DNA of 64,000 bases from Burhinus oedicnemus (GCA_008921705.1 VFFE01009205.1:553025-617024), one strand, 5' to 3'; shown: positions 10,691 to 24,419, counted from the stretch's first letter. Notes: a model not told the origin generated them from the sequence alone. A program made the numbers and translations.

Positions 10691-13600
10691 TTAAAGCAGC
10701 TCGTGAGGGCTGTGTGAGTATTTGTGTCGGTGTTTGCAGACGAAAATACCCAGCGCTGTGTGAATCTAGCATGGTTGTGGCCTTGGTCTTGCAGGCCATT
10801 TTCCACAGCTCTGTATGCATTTACTGCTTCTGTGCCTTCACCGCTGACCTGCTATAAAAATGCAGCTCTGTCAGTGTATGCCCAAGAAACAACGGCTCTA
10901 CTGTGGTTAATCTGTGGTTTTGAAAAATTAGGCATTATATGTGTGTGAGATTTTACATTTAGTGTGGGTAGCTAGAGGAGCATGGGCCCATACGTGTATG
11001 TATATATACACTGGCAGGGGTGGTAACCCCTGGCTTCGGGCTGGCCATCAAATGCAGTCCTTTTCACCAGGTAGGAAGCCGAGGGGTTTGTTTTCATAAA
11101 TGCCTTTATTTTATGGATAACAGTTCTGTTATTGCACGAACACATTTTGGGTTATGGTTTGCTAGTGAAAAATTTAGTTTGTTTTTTTCCATCTGAGGGT
11201 GGAAGTCCAAGCTAATGGAAGAAGGTGGTGTTGGTAGGGCTTTTTTTGGTTCCCTCCCCCCTCCCTGTCCACAACCATTTTAACTGGAGATAGTGTAAAA
11301 GCAAAGGGCACCCCTGACACTCGTATACAGCAGTTCCTATGTGAATAATGATTTGTGAAGCTAGCAGCCATTGCTCCAGCCGTCACGTAAACAAAAATAC
11401 ATGAATAATTATGGTGAAAGTGGATAAAATAGTGACACTGAGGATCCAGTTTGTTCATAAGCACGAATGTTTATGAATGCAGTTTTAGAGCAGGTGCCTG
11501 TAATAATTGGTATCAAGGCACAGTACTGGCTACCCTCTATCTGTAGCTGTTTTCCACACCAGGAAAAACTTATCATGGTACTGCTCAGAAAAAAGCAGCT
11601 CAGGTCACCTTGCATGGAAAATCATTGAATCTAGTAGTAAGCATTTCAGCTGATTTTAATAACTGTAATCCTGACTGTTAAGAGCTCTGCCATCTGTAAC
11701 ATTATGCAATGTATCTCTTATGTACAGGAGACATGACATTCTACATGAAAGTGGCAGTGACGTGACAGCATCTGATAGCTCTGCTCTCCAGTGTGGTGGC
11801 AATGTTATTCTGCAATAGTAAGGCCTTTATTTATTTTTAAGATATAAATTAATTTGCTTTGGCCGAAAACCCCTTATGTCATCGCTTCTGATACCATTAT
11901 TTAATTTTCATTTTATTCTGTTTTTGAAATGGCCACAAGTGAGATGATAACGTTGTCTAGCTAAAGCCTTTAGATTATAAGAAGTTCCAGATATTTCTGA
12001 GATGATCTTCTGATACAACAATTTGACATGGATGAAAGTCTGACTTCCACTTTAACAAACTAGAATTGGAAAATATTTCTTACTTATCACATATCTCTAT
12101 ATCAAAGTAAAGATGACCGTGATTATTTACCAAAAATTGGAGGCATATGTCAGGGCAGATTACAGTCTCCTAAAAGTCTCTAATAGTCAATAAAAAAAGA
12201 AATTGGATTCACCTTAGCTTAGATGGTAGATTCTATTTGTTTGAGCTGTCATTCTGCCCTGTTTTGGCAGGCTGTGATTAGAAAATGATTATTCCATCTT
12301 TAATATTTAACTGTGTCCCTGAAACAATGTGAGCAGATTAGCAAGAATTTCTGGTTCATGTTGGTGTAGATGGTATGTTTTCACACATCATCTTTGCACT
12401 CAAGGACATTTTGCCAGCTTACATCCTTGCTGTTTCATGCATTACATTTGGCTTGCTGGGAGCTGGGGAGAAAGGGGAGGCTGGAGATTACATGGCCTCC
12501 AGCATTTTGTTTATGAGACCATCCTTCTAGCGATCAATGTCCATGTGGGGTGGAAGCAGATTTCCCCCTTGAGATGAGAATCAAGCAAACTTGCCAAATG
12601 CACAATCTTCCCTTTCAAACATTCTGCTGCTTCTGAAGCTGGGAGACAGGCGGGCTTTGCTTGACCAGGGAGGGAGGAGGTGATGGCAATAAACCCTGAA
12701 CCTCAGCATGGGAGTAAGCCTGTACCTCCGCTGCAGTGCTGGCACAGCACAGCAATGCTTTCCCTTCCGTGACCACCGCTGTTCATACATCTCTCTCTCT
12801 GTCCTCATTGCAGGTTGCCAATGTTCTCATGTGTGAAGTGAACTAATACAAAATGTAGGTTACCCCACTAAAAACTCTGAGAACAGTCTTGTTTTCACTG
12901 CACTGAATGTGAATTGAAATCAGTCTAAATGTAGAGTAAAAACCTGAGGTTTCTTTTTAGGCAAACCTTTTCTTCTTTGCTTGCTTTCTCTTTTTAAATG
13001 GAGCTTGGGTCAGAATTTCATACTCCCTGCTAAAAACTTAGGAGCCATGTAAAACCATGATCTCTTAACATAGTTTTGAATGGCCTTGCTCAAACCCAGG
13101 TCATTAGAAGACACTTCCTACCTGCTTTTCTGCTCTCCTACTTGTAAGGGGAGGGCGCAGTTCCTGCAGCCTTTAGTAGGTAGTGCTGGCTGAGACTCGT
13201 ATTTAGAAGCTGGTTGCAGGTAATTCAGAAGCGAGGCTTTCATGAGCCCTTCTTAAAAATTCCAGGATTTTCTGACAGTGGTTGCTGTTGATCTGTACTC
13301 CATTGTAGACACTACCACAGGAGATCTTTCACTTGTTGAATTAACTAGTCACTTACCAATCTTCAGGTGATTTCCCCACAGAAGAAAGGTTTTGCTTGCT
13401 GTGATGAATCTAACGTGCTTTAAATATTATGTGACATTCCCCACGTGAAGTGAGTACTACATCAGAATAGCTGTGTATGTTTTGCTGAAGCATGATTGAA
13501 GGTTAAGGTTTGAGACATGGAGCCATCCACTGGGTAAGGAGCCAGGGTGACTGTTGGAGTTTCTTAGGGCATGGTGTTTCTGGGCTGACAGCAAATAGTT

Positions 13601-13916
13601 GCCTTACTGGGTGTTTGGCAGGCAGATAGTCTCATGTTTTCTGGACAACAGCCTTGTAAGGCATTCGGATATTTTTGAAATGTGTTAACTAAGATATTCA
13701 GAAAATTGAGTGAAAATAATGTGTCTGCTCAAGAAATATTAAGACCACTTTGGAGGGCTTTATGAAGCTCCAGTCTTGCTGCTTTTGTTGTTGCTTGCAT
13801 CAGAATTGTTCAGAAGGCAAAGAGCAAGAGCTGTAAATGATATGACAGTGGCTGTTGCTTCAAAGGATTTCAAAGAATGGTGCTTATGTAGTAATGACAA
13901 TGTCGGGGCTTGGCCG

Positions 13917-13941
13917 TGCACCACTGAGGTCAATGGGCTTC
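13917..13941. repeat. Degraded palindromic repeat fragment
   Basis: CACTGAGGTCAATGGGCTT matches the half-site pattern (A/G)GTCAATGGG seen in several other places in this window. Too short to classify alone. Confidence 0.3.
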
Positions 13942-15700
13942 TAGAGAAATCTGCATCACTTTATAGCAAAGCACTCTTTTCTTCCCTATTTATTTCCAAA
14001 CAAGGGTTTTGTCGTGTCATACCAGGAGGTGCCTACTTGATGGCTTGGGGGGAGCGTGATAGTGGTTCTGCACTGGTCTGTTTTCTTCCTCTCTAGGTGG
14101 CACGTCACTGCTTTCTATATTATAATTTGGTGGGGCAATAGCAATGGTCTGCCGTCTCTCCCTTTGTTACCCAGTTATGGGTACCAGCTCCTCAGCACTA
14201 TGGAAGTGGTATGAACATGCATAGCAGAAACCAGGCTGATAAGACCTTTCAGTGCACCATGTTCCCAAGGGCAAGGCAGTACCCTTGCTACCATCTTGTG
14301 TTTTGGTTCAGACACAACAGAGCGTAGCAGAGGGTTGCTGCACCCCTGCATGCTCCATGGAGAATATGTACGTTCTTCTTCTGTGGCTGCTTCCCCTAAC
14401 CTCAAATACAAAGTTCTTTAGACAGAGAAATGCATGTTTTGATCTTTTGTAAATGGAAAAAAGACATATCAAGCTAAACCACTAAGTGCCCATGCACTGA
14501 AAGAGATTTCAGTATGAATAGAATGAAGCCCCTGTGGAATTCATTGCACAATATTGGGTCCTTTTGTTCACTTTGTTAAAAAGGGAGCCTTGCGTTATAG
14601 CTCCTTTCCTTCTGAGCGGATTTTAACTGTATGTGAAATACCATATCTGAGATGTAGAATTTATCTTAGTCTATCAGCTGTACATCTATGTACCGGCTGC
14701 TGCTTTGTAAGCTGCTTGTGAAAATTGTATGATGTGTTATCATACATAAGGAGGATACAAATATCTGTGTAGATTTCCCCTTTTCTGCTGTGGAAGTTGT
14801 ACTATTATAGTCCCTCTGTTTAATAAAAAAAACCCAACAGCTGTAATGAAAGGAAAATAAACTTTAGTCAAGTGCTCTGTCTATTAATGCCTGTTCACTC
14901 TGACCAGCTCCAAAACAGAGACTATCACTGATATGCTGCATTATTCAAATGTTATTGGGGGGATATTTATTTTTACTTCAAAAAAAATATTAAAAATAAG
15001 GAAAGGAAAGAAAAATAACCCCTCTTCTGGACTGATGGAGAATTTATGGGTATATAAATGAAAAGATCAGCTAAACTTTGCAATGACGGAGATTTTATTT
15101 AACAAGCAGGATGGCTTTAAAATTTTCATACCACTATGCGGTATTTGCAGATATGCATACATGAAAGCAGAGATCAGAGTTATAGTGGCTTGTTTAGAAA
15201 GGCAGTTGGATATCAGAAGCTAATATTTAAAATTAGGACCTGAGTTAAGACTGTATTTTTGGTGTTTTATATTCTGGAATGCAATAGTTGTACATCAGGG
15301 TGAAACCTGAGAAACAGCGTGCAGAAGTAGGTTTCCCAGTGAAACAGTCTCTCTAAAACTTATACGTGTAATTTATTTGTGTAATGTGTTTCTCTTGCCA
15401 AAGGACCTAGTTTACGCATCTGTGGAATTGATCTCATTCTTAAATTACTAAAACACTCTGTATAATGGTGGACAGAACTTGTCTTTGGGTTGAGATGATC
15501 AGTACTTGGGTCTTAAGCTTACGTGCAAATCCATTCCTGGTTGTTAGTGCACCAGCGTGCGGAGTCTATGCGAGCTTATGGCAGGCCTAAGGGCCAGTTT
15601 TTCCAGTGTATGAGCTCTTTTTAAGTCCCTTACACTGGAACAAAGTAAAAGAGAGAATATGCTGCCTTGCCAGAAGAGGCAGTGCCGCAGTGACAGGAAT

Positions 15701-15800
15701 TATTGACTCTGCTAGGAGGTTCAAATCCTTGCTCTGGGTAAGTCAGAGCAAGGGTTGGACTTGGGTTTCCCAAAGCAAGATGAGTGATGTAACCAGCAGT
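15701..15800 (+). repeat. Degraded SINE-like repeat with tRNA B-box-like core
   Basis: GGTTCAAATCC at 15718-15728 matches the tRNA B-box consensus at 10 of 11 positions. The flanks (GACTCTG before, TTGCTCTG after) recall the head of MIR-type SINEs. The stretch to 15800 (ACTTGGGTTTCCCAAAG) resembles an old sauropsid repeat. It contains a perfect 10-bp inverted repeat, CCTTGCTCTG at 15727-15736 and CAGAGCAAGG at 15744-15753. It is not a tRNA gene: no cloverleaf can be built. Confidence 0.45.
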
Positions 15801-17820
15801 AACGGAGCCTCTGTCTGTCTGCAGAAAGCTTGCTCTGCACCTAACTGATCTTTGCCAAAATTTAATCAAAACCAATAATTAGTCTGAGCAGAACGCATTA
15901 ATAAGATAAAATATTTTTTAATAATGTTGGTCCAGTATTTTACAAGCAACAGTAATCAATTTATAAAGCACTTCAAGACCCTCCTCCAGACAAGCTAAAC
16001 AACACTATCATCCTAGGACTCCAGGTGTAGATGATGTGACCTCTGCCATCAGGCTCAGGACTCTTCTATGTGTCTGGGCAAGCACAGTGGGTTCAAGGAG
16101 TTTTTGTGAGGAACGGATGGTGTGAAAAGTGAGGAATGAGGTCAGGACTTGGCTTGTTACCACCTGCACAATATGTAATGAGAAGTCAAGCCAACGCTGT
16201 TGTCCTCACACAGCGGGAACCAGGGCAGGGCCTCTTGCCGTGGTGTTGCTTTTTCCACCTGTGTAACAGGGCTTGCAGCCCTGTCACAGTAGAAATTACA
16301 CATTTCCCACTAGAGCAAACAGGAGGTGTACCTTCGGAAACACCGTGCTTTTAGTGACCAATGGAGCTGCGGCCTCTCTGCTGGCGAGCCTCCCCACTGC
16401 AGTTCGTGTCACGTCTCTGCGTGGTTTTAACATCCCTTTCTATGGGTGACTGTTTGTGGTGCACACTGAGTTCACATCTCCTTGTAGTGCATGCTTCAAA
16501 TGTACAGTTAATATCCAGCAGATACGTGGGAAGGCAAGCAAGCTACCTTTCATCTCATGTTTGTAACACAGAAAACCTTCAATATTGAGAACAGATAGAC
16601 TGGAAGGTAGGTTCACATCTCTCAGCAAGAGAGCTGTAACTTAAATCTAATACACCTGATCAAGGCTTTCTCTCTGCCTTGTAGGTATTTTAATACAAAT
16701 GTGTCTTTCATTTGACTGATTGAAGGTCTCCAACCTGCAATAAATGAAACATCTGATCCCCTTGAATCCAAATCACTTTTTCTTTGATTTTCTTTTACTT
16801 CTATTTCTTCTTTCTTTGTTCTACGGCTAGAGTCGAATTTCCCTTTAGAAATTGAAAGAATGTGTGTGGGTTTTTCTGCTTCTCTTACAGTGAGCCTGTG
16901 CAAAGGTCGAGTGGCTAGTTGACTAGCATATTAAGACAGAATTCATTTCACAGACAGTCTGTAGTGATGTGCTTTACATATCATTATCACGCTGAATTGA
17001 GGGAAACTGATTATACAAATTAGTTACTGTACATTATTCTCCAAAGCCTTTTATTTGCATAACCAATAGATTTTATGCAAAGAATATCCTGAAAAAATGA
17101 TACATGATCATGTATAGTTGAAAGAAAGTTGTTATTCTCTAGGTAGGAAAATAAGTAGGCATTATGCACAATTTGAGGTTAAATTATTGTGTATCGTAAT
17201 ATTGAGTGTATCAATTAGCTTATGCCAGATGTAGCCTTTAAAATATATTTCCTGTAAACATGATCGTGCCTGCAATCCTGAGTTCTGGGAGCTGCTGATT
17301 CCAATGTTCTCTATAATTATGTCTTTGTATGAATCAATCAGTTTAAATATAGAGCGACAGCCTGTTAAAGCCATGACCTCCGCTGGGTTTATTTTTTACT
17401 CGGGTAGTCATGTCTCTTTCCAGATGTCAGTGACATAATTTGTATGCTCAGCATTTCTTGTGCAGAGATTTTTGTAGGGGGAAAGATGAGGGGAGGAGGA
17501 CCTTCAGAAGGAGATGGGCACTGGAAATATTAAGCTGTAGAATCATTGAAAGTGTTGCTTTTAATCTATAACTATAACCATGTTTGTAGTGAAGTGTTAA
17601 CTCTCCTACACATGAACACACTTAGTCTTTGCATAGATATTGCGCTGGGTATTAAAATGTATGTCAGGCTGGAGAACAAAGAACACATGACATTATGGAC
17701 TGAATTCATAGTTACAATAAAAGGAGCAATGAAAATTCAATAAGGGGACTGGAACCAACAGTGTCTTTGTACTTTTTATCTCTGCTAGAGTTTCCAGAGG
17801 AACTGTTAGTGATTAAGGGC

Positions 17821-17945
17821 CTCATCCTGCGCACGTTAGTGAGCCGTGCTCGCTGCCCTGCGAGCGGCACTGGGCGCTGAGAGCTCCCGCAGGCAGGACG
17901 CTGGGGCGGGAGCACGCAGCACCCGCGTTCCCCGCAGTTGGTAGC
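17821..17945. other. CpG-rich islet
   Basis: About 14 CpG dinucleotides in 125 bp within AT-rich surroundings. No start codon, TATA box or splice signal marks it as a promoter. It may be an unmethylated regulatory islet or a GC-rich repeat remnant. Confidence 0.5.
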
Positions 17946-19211
17946 TGTTGGTGGGCTCAGGGGATTTGGCAGGATGTGACCCGACAAGGAAAGGAAAGCA
18001 GAGGAGAGCAGTCATGTAAAGTTCATTTTGCCTTTATAAAACTTGCTAGGGATTGGAAACATACAGCAACATCCAGTTGGCAGTGGAGATGAAACACTGA
18101 TGTGTGCTGTGTATGAAAACTGGGCTTTACGGTTAGTAGGTCTCCAGTGTAAAAGTTCTAAAAATAAATCCTTAAAACTGTTGCAACCTTTTCCACCATT
18201 TCATTTCCCTTACATTTCTGTGTTTGCAGTAAACACATCTTTGATGCTAAAACTGAAACTGTTTTATGTGATACGATTTTTTTAACGGAGACACACACCT
18301 TACTTTAACATCAATGGAATAGGATTGTGTTAAATAAACCGATACTTTGCTCTGACAAGATGTTTGGATGTGAGTCTGGTGCATTTCAGAAATGTTTCTT
18401 TTTCAGTGAAAGTCAAGGTTTATTTTATTAATTGCAAAATTCTAATTTTGAAGAATAATGATATGGAGCACTCCACGTTGTATAAGGTATTTCTCTACAT
18501 TTTAATTAAAGGAATTATTTGATTTCAGTATAACCTGTTTTAATTGCATTCTTTGTGCACCTATAAACTTTAATAGTCATAGACACTGATATTATTTTGG
18601 GAGTTTGTGAGATTATTTGTCTAATGTAGTTTCAAGGGAGCAACATTTTTATTTCTTTTAAACTTTCTAAATAACGATCGAACTTTCAGCCTTTCCCTTG
18701 TATTTTTTCCTTGGATTAGTTTCAAGTTGGAGTGAAAGCCAGCAATTGTGAGGTAGCGTGGATGTGACATTTTCTCATGTACCCCGCATATTATTTGCAG
18801 TGAGATTAGTATCAGAAGGACTGACTTAGATCAGTTGTCTTTGCTTATGCACGCCCTATGTTTCTCAGATTTTTTTTTTTGGGGGGGTGGTGTGGTGTTG
18901 GTGGTGGTAATATTTAGTTTCCCTGTCCAAGCATATGAAGTCAGCTTTAGCTGGGTGTTTGTGTCACAAAACTTGCCAGGTAGAGTGTAGGTGGAGGATA
19001 AAATGAAAGCAAAGAAGGTAATGTAAAAAAATTAGAGACATTGGAATGGGTACAAAGGAGGACTCATGTTCTTTGAAATTACAATCCTGAAATTAACAGC
19101 AACGAGCCAATAGAGCAGCGTGGATCTGTGTGGATAGAAGAGGCTGCTTAAACTCAAGATCTAAATGATTTAAGCATCTTAGCATATGGATTATAGTTGT
19201 CCTCAGCTAGG

Positions 19212-19284
19212 GGCAAATCTTGTCTCCAGTGACATATGCACCCATTTAAAATCAATGAGAGCTGGAGATGTGAGAGACCAGGTT
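19212..19284. repeat. Degraded palindromic repeat fragment
   Basis: GCAAATCTTGTCTCCAGTG, CCCATTTAAAATCAATGAG and the rest follow the pattern of the dispersed palindromic family (about 'conclude... CCCATTGAAGTCAATGG...'). Decayed; family name not assigned. Confidence 0.4.
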
Positions 19285-22200
19285 TTGTGCTTTAGCTTTT
19301 GTCGTGTGTGACTGTTAGCAGAAAGTTGCCCTGAAATCCATCTGGGTAAGTTAAACTTGTCACCCTTGTGACAAGAATACTCACAAAAGTACCAATAATA
19401 GTATTAGCTCTCACAAAATATTTACAGAATCTGGCTTTTGACTAGTAATATTTTTCAGATGTCGCTTTGCTTTTAGCAGTATAAGAAAAATTACATTTTT
19501 ACCGTGGATAGTGGATTTATTTTGAAATTAAGTAAATGGCAGAAATGCAGCTCTCATCCTCACCTGAACGAATCCTCTTTTAAGTTCAAAGTGTTCAGGT
19601 ACATAACTCTAAGTTCTCTCTTCCTGATGCACAGTGGGCTACCTAGCTTTTTTTAAAATTCGTGGTAGGGTCTCAGAGCAGGGCTGGCAACCTCAACTAA
19701 AGTAACTGCTGCTTTTATTTCCCCATGACTTTGGTTCTGTTTTAAGGTCTCAAAAGACCACACAAACCAGCTGAGCAGCGCAGGAAGAGAGATGAAAGAC
19801 GAAGATGGTAATTTTCAAAAAGAAATTGTGTTGCAACCGATGAGTTCTTTATGACTTCTACTTGAAAGCATAGATCAGGCAAGGTTCAATTAAAATCGCA
19901 TCTAAATTGAACTAAATGAGCTTTTCCTCATTTAGAGTTTCCATATGAAAGTTTTGCACACCTCTGAATAGCAATGGCAAGTTCTCAGGAAGCTGAAACC
20001 ATGAAAGCTTTGAAGAGGACAGTGATTTTAAAGCCCACTCCCATCTCCCGCCCCGCAATTTTGTAATGTTGAAGGCTACCTCTTTCATGAAATATAAATA
20101 CAAACAATATTTAAATAATGATCATGTGTTCTCCAAACGTTGTCTTAGTTGTTAATGTTGTCTTAGTGTTTTAAAGTGAATGGTGGTTTTGGTTGGCTTT
20201 TCAAAAACTTGCCAAAAAAACCCCTAGGTCTCGAGCATGATTGCAGGTAGATTTAAAAGGTTAATTCAGAAGGAATTCATGAACTCCTTTCTCTGGAAGT
20301 GGAGTGGCAGAGGCTGGACTTTGCATTCAGTAAACTGTCAGGTTGTACGACAAGTTTCCATTAGCTTGACTTGGCTGACGTTTACCTGAATTAGAAGGTA
20401 GTGAATTGGCAACATTTTTTTTGGTGGAAATGTCATACTCTACCAAGACTGACTTTTATTAGAGGGGTAAGCAAAAAAGGCCTTGAAGAATCATCACTAA
20501 ATCTTCAGTATGAAATGCATAGAGTCTGAGAAAATGCTTGCAGTTTCTACTGAAATGTGTAACTTCAGACAATCAATAAATTTTTGTTTTATAGAGGAAT
20601 AATCACCTGTAAACAAAGACACCCCCTTGCAAGGCTTCTGAAGCTATTGCCCACCAACAGGAGCACATTGGCTTCTTTCATAGTTCTTGCAGATCCCGTT
20701 TACATAAAAACCCAGCTGCCAAGCACTCAGCTAAAAGCTGCCGGTGTAATGTGAAGGCATTTTTTAAGCCGGAGCCACTTTATAAAGAAAAAATGCTTGC
20801 TTGACATAGACCAAAAATGACAGTGTAAGTGGATCACCTGCCTGAAAGGATCTCAAGCAGTATGGCTGTCGAACCCTCATGTCATCCTCTCCTGACCCCT
20901 CAAGAATTCCTTTGATCTCCCATGAAAACATCAGCCTCCAGGACTGTCATCGCCCCGCAGATGTCCGCCCCGCAGGAGGCGGTGGCCTGCCCAGGTAGAG
21001 GTGCTGCGGCTGTGGCCATCCCCGGTCTGCTCCAAAAGCTGCTGCTCTGTAAGACCTGAAACATTTGGTGGAACAGCTGCAAGTGCGTGAATGATGGGTT
21101 TAATATTTAAAAACTTAAAAAAGGAGGAGAAGCTGCAGCATTTTCATATGCAATCTCTTTCCTCTTGTTGTAATGCTGCCCATCAAATTAATGAATTTGG
21201 CATTGCTTTTGCTTATTTTTGAACATCACAATTTCACCAGGCAATGGATCGCTTCTGTACCTTGCTGCAAAGACTTTGCATCTGGAGAGCAAGGTTCCTG
21301 TTCTGGTCTTCAATCTTTATGCAAGTGAGCATGCTGACTCACAAAGCAAAAGCTGAAACACTTGCAAAGGTTTTATATATAATCCTTGGTTATGAGAGTT
21401 CTTCACCTTCTCATTTTCCAGACTGGCTGGCCTTATAACACTTAGTAGTGCTAGGTTATTACAACTCTGAGGAGTTTCACCGATTTTGCAGGGACTGTAG
21501 TAGTTTGCACTGTGGATGAGGTTTCAAAGCATAAAGAAAGCACTGGTGAATCTGTTTTACTTCATGTAGCAATGGACTAGGAAAGCCTGAAAAGCAGTAT
21601 CCTGGCTGAGCAGGTGGCAGCTTCCAAATGAAGGGTGAAAAATTCTTAGGACACCCTAATTTGATCACTTGTCATGACCTGGCTCCCAGATGCCACCGAG
21701 CATCAACAGCATTTGGGTGCCTGGGTCCTCTAGGGCCCTTTGGAAATCTCATCCCTTACAGGAGGGTTGGGATCCATATGGTAAAATCAAAGTCCAGCCA
21801 GATGTAGCAGGAATTTGTATGCTACTACCCAACTCCTTGTATCAATAAAGAGATGTTTTTGTAAAATATGAACAAACTACAATTTCAGTGGAATGTAATC
21901 ATTTTCAGCTCGATTGTGGCGATGGCACACAGCCCAGAGCCTCGCAGCCGCCTCGCAGGTAACACGCCTTGGGGAGCACAGCCTGCAGCCAGGCCTCCAC
22001 CGCTGCCGGGTGTGGAAGCAAATGAGCCTGGACCCCAGGTCGTCCTCACCCCTCTTTGGACTGAATTGGGCCTCTTGATAAAAAAGGAGAGGAGTGCATC
22101 TCTGCCCAGTTGAGTTAAGTTGCATAAGATCCACTTTTAAAATTCCGCCCCCCCCACCTAGTCTGAAGAGGTTTTTTTAAAAAAAAAAACCAAAAAACAG

Positions 22201-23805
22201 TAAAATCAGATTTTAAAAGCTTTTGAATTTTGCTTTTGACCTTTCTCATTTTGTATTTGTTTTCTTCACTGCAAATACCTAATTTATTTTGGGCAGTTAG
22301 GAAAGGAAGCAAATTCAAACCTCTTCCTTCTGTGACTATATTAAAAGGTGACGTCTCAACATCATCACAAATCTGCTGATTCAATAAAGGAAATTTAATT
22401 GATGCTTTCCAAAAGTGCCATTTGCATGAAAATAACACTTCTCATCAAACCAACCAACCCACAATATTTTGATGTTTTTCAAATAGCTATGCTGACTCGT
22501 TCTGTCACAAGCAACAGGAAAGATACTTGAGAATCACCCCGGTCTGGTCCTTTCTTACAGTTCCGCTTGCCACTCAGCGCAGCCTTAGAAATTAGCCAGT
22601 GGCATGCAATGTATCACACCGGAGTGATGCATTTCTTCAGTAAATGAACTGAAAATAAAGCGGGAGTGCAGTATTTCTCTCAGTTGTAATATGTTGATGA
22701 ACCTGTCAGAGCAAAGACAAACGGCTCTGACTGCTCTGCCTGTTGGAGCACAGCAGCCAGGATTGTAACTGAGACGTCACAGGACAGGTGCTTTGAAAAT
22801 TACAGAATTTACGTAGAGGATCATGCAGCTTTCCTATATGATCAAGAGGTTGATCCTTGCAGATTTCGGCACCCTACATCCCCATTTGCTCCTTGATCGT
22901 ATGTCTTTTATGTTAATAAATAATCCTGTACACTTGAAATGGCTTTTCACATAAGTAATTCATTTCTGTGCAGTCTCAGCCTGTGACCCAGCAGAATTCT
23001 ATTTTAAACCTTTTAAAGGTTATTTTATTCAGAAGTGAATGTCACCCTATTACACATAATCACTGCTAATCATTGAGGTGATTCGCAGGTAGGAGGGATG
23101 CAGAATCAGCTCCCAAGTATGCTCTCAAAAATCTGTAATTTAGTTAACAAAAAGCACCACAACTATAAGCAAGAATGGTGGTTCAGCAGATTCTAGGAGC
23201 TGCGTTGCTTCTGCCTTTGTTCTTTGATTATTTTTTTTTCATGTGTTACAGATTTTAAATATATCAAGGAAAATGTACAAATTTCACACTACACAGAATA
23301 TTTAAAATCATATTAGAACTGGGCCTTAACTGTTACCTGGAGGTCTGTAAATCTGCAGTAGTTTACTGCTGCTAATGCTGTAATTACATTTCAGCGTTGA
23401 CTCACACTCAGGCTTGTTTGTGTTTGTGTTCAGCAGTACAGTTTATTTGAAAAGTGCATAAAATATAAATATGCAGACTTCAAAGATGCTGTAGTAGAGA
23501 TAAATTGCCAAATGTTCTGTGATTTTCTCAATAGTTTTATGATGACATAAGCCAGTGTTTCATCAAAGAATTTTTTTCTTCAAGAAGGATTGCACCAACT
23601 AGGTATAAATTATAAATCATATTCTGTTTTACATGTGAAATGGGAGCTCTGAAGTGTATCACACTTGAGCAGGTGGAGGCTGGGTGTTTTCATGTTTTTC
23701 TGAGCCTATGTTTTATTTGTGATGTCATTTTCTATATATTCTATCCTTAAATTCCTTTGCATAGGGGCAAGAAACTATTGTCAAGACAATTACTGACAAG
23801 TGTTA

Positions 23806-23824
23806 CTGGCAGCAGGGGGCAATG
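23806..23824 (+). promoter_or_regulatory. CTCF-like binding site
   Basis: The core GCAGCAGGGGGCAATG agrees with the vertebrate CTCF consensus at about 16 of 19 positions, including the whole AGGGGGC core. The mismatches are one C in the CCA part and one position downstream of the core. Occupancy is not shown. Confidence 0.4.
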
Positions 23825-23840
23825 ACAAAATCATCAGTAA

Positions 23841-23868
23841 CGCACACACGCACGCGCGCACACACACA
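23841..23868. repeat. Alternating CA/CG repeat, Z-DNA-prone
   Basis: 28 bases of strict pyrimidine-purine alternation, mixing CA and CG steps with CGCGCG in the middle, followed by an A run. CG-containing alternating tracts are the classic Z-DNA formers. Confidence 0.8.
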
Positions 23869-24419
23869 AAAAAAGCTGGAGTGGCATTTGTAACACAGCA
23901 ATGAGCTAATTGAGCAGCTGTTTAGGTTTCATGACATCAGAGATTTTATTTAACAAAATGAGTGATCGAAACCAGTGAATTACAAAATGCTAAGTATGTA
24001 TTTGTTCGGGTAGCCAAAGCTGTTTCTGGCTTTATTCATTCTAGAAGCATGGCTGAGTTTTGGTACAATTTAGAGAATTGGAAGGAAACACCTTAGAAGG
24101 AAGCTGCCTAAATTACAGCCTGTTCATTCATTATTGTTAATAAGCACTATTTTATTGTGTTTACAAATTGCAAATTGAGCTGAGATTTCTCGTTCCTTTG
24201 ATAGCACCTTGCTACAAGGTAATAACATATTAAAATCGTATGGCATTTGAATCAAATCGTTTCCTTGCTCCATTTGCTTGCAAACTGCTTTTAAGAATGA
24301 GGGGGAAAGGCAGCCGAGGGAAATGGCTAGTTTTGCAGGGCAGAGATGAGAAAACACAGCCTCTGTGTGTGTTACACAGGCAGAGATGAAAGCAAAAGAA
24401 CCAAGAAGCACTTTTTAGC

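Larger units (their letters stand above)
10401..21100. other. Non-coding block, probably intron
   Basis: No supported exon; one weak exon-like segment at 19747-19807 is discussed in the findings. It holds GC/CpG-rich islets at 10541-10690 and 17821-17945, old repeat fragments at 13917-13941, 15701-15800 and 19212-19284, and T/G low complexity at 18870-18910. A pyrimidine-rich stretch lies near 16780-16830. The remainder is unremarkable AT-rich sequence. Confidence 0.4.

Noticed and set aside
10065..10820. Longest open frame in the window, 251 codons on the minus strand
   Set aside because: It overlaps a GC-rich islet that depletes stops. Composition is low-complexity (Pro/Ala then Lys), no domain is recognisable, and no splice sites bound it.
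12824..12858. Short exon-like block after tgtcctcattgcag
   Set aside because: Acceptor is good, but frames close quickly and the downstream gt context is weak; phases do not help.
15718..15728. tRNA gene suggested by a B-box match
   Set aside because: No acceptor stem, anticodon arm or A-box at the right spacing; better read as a SINE remnant.
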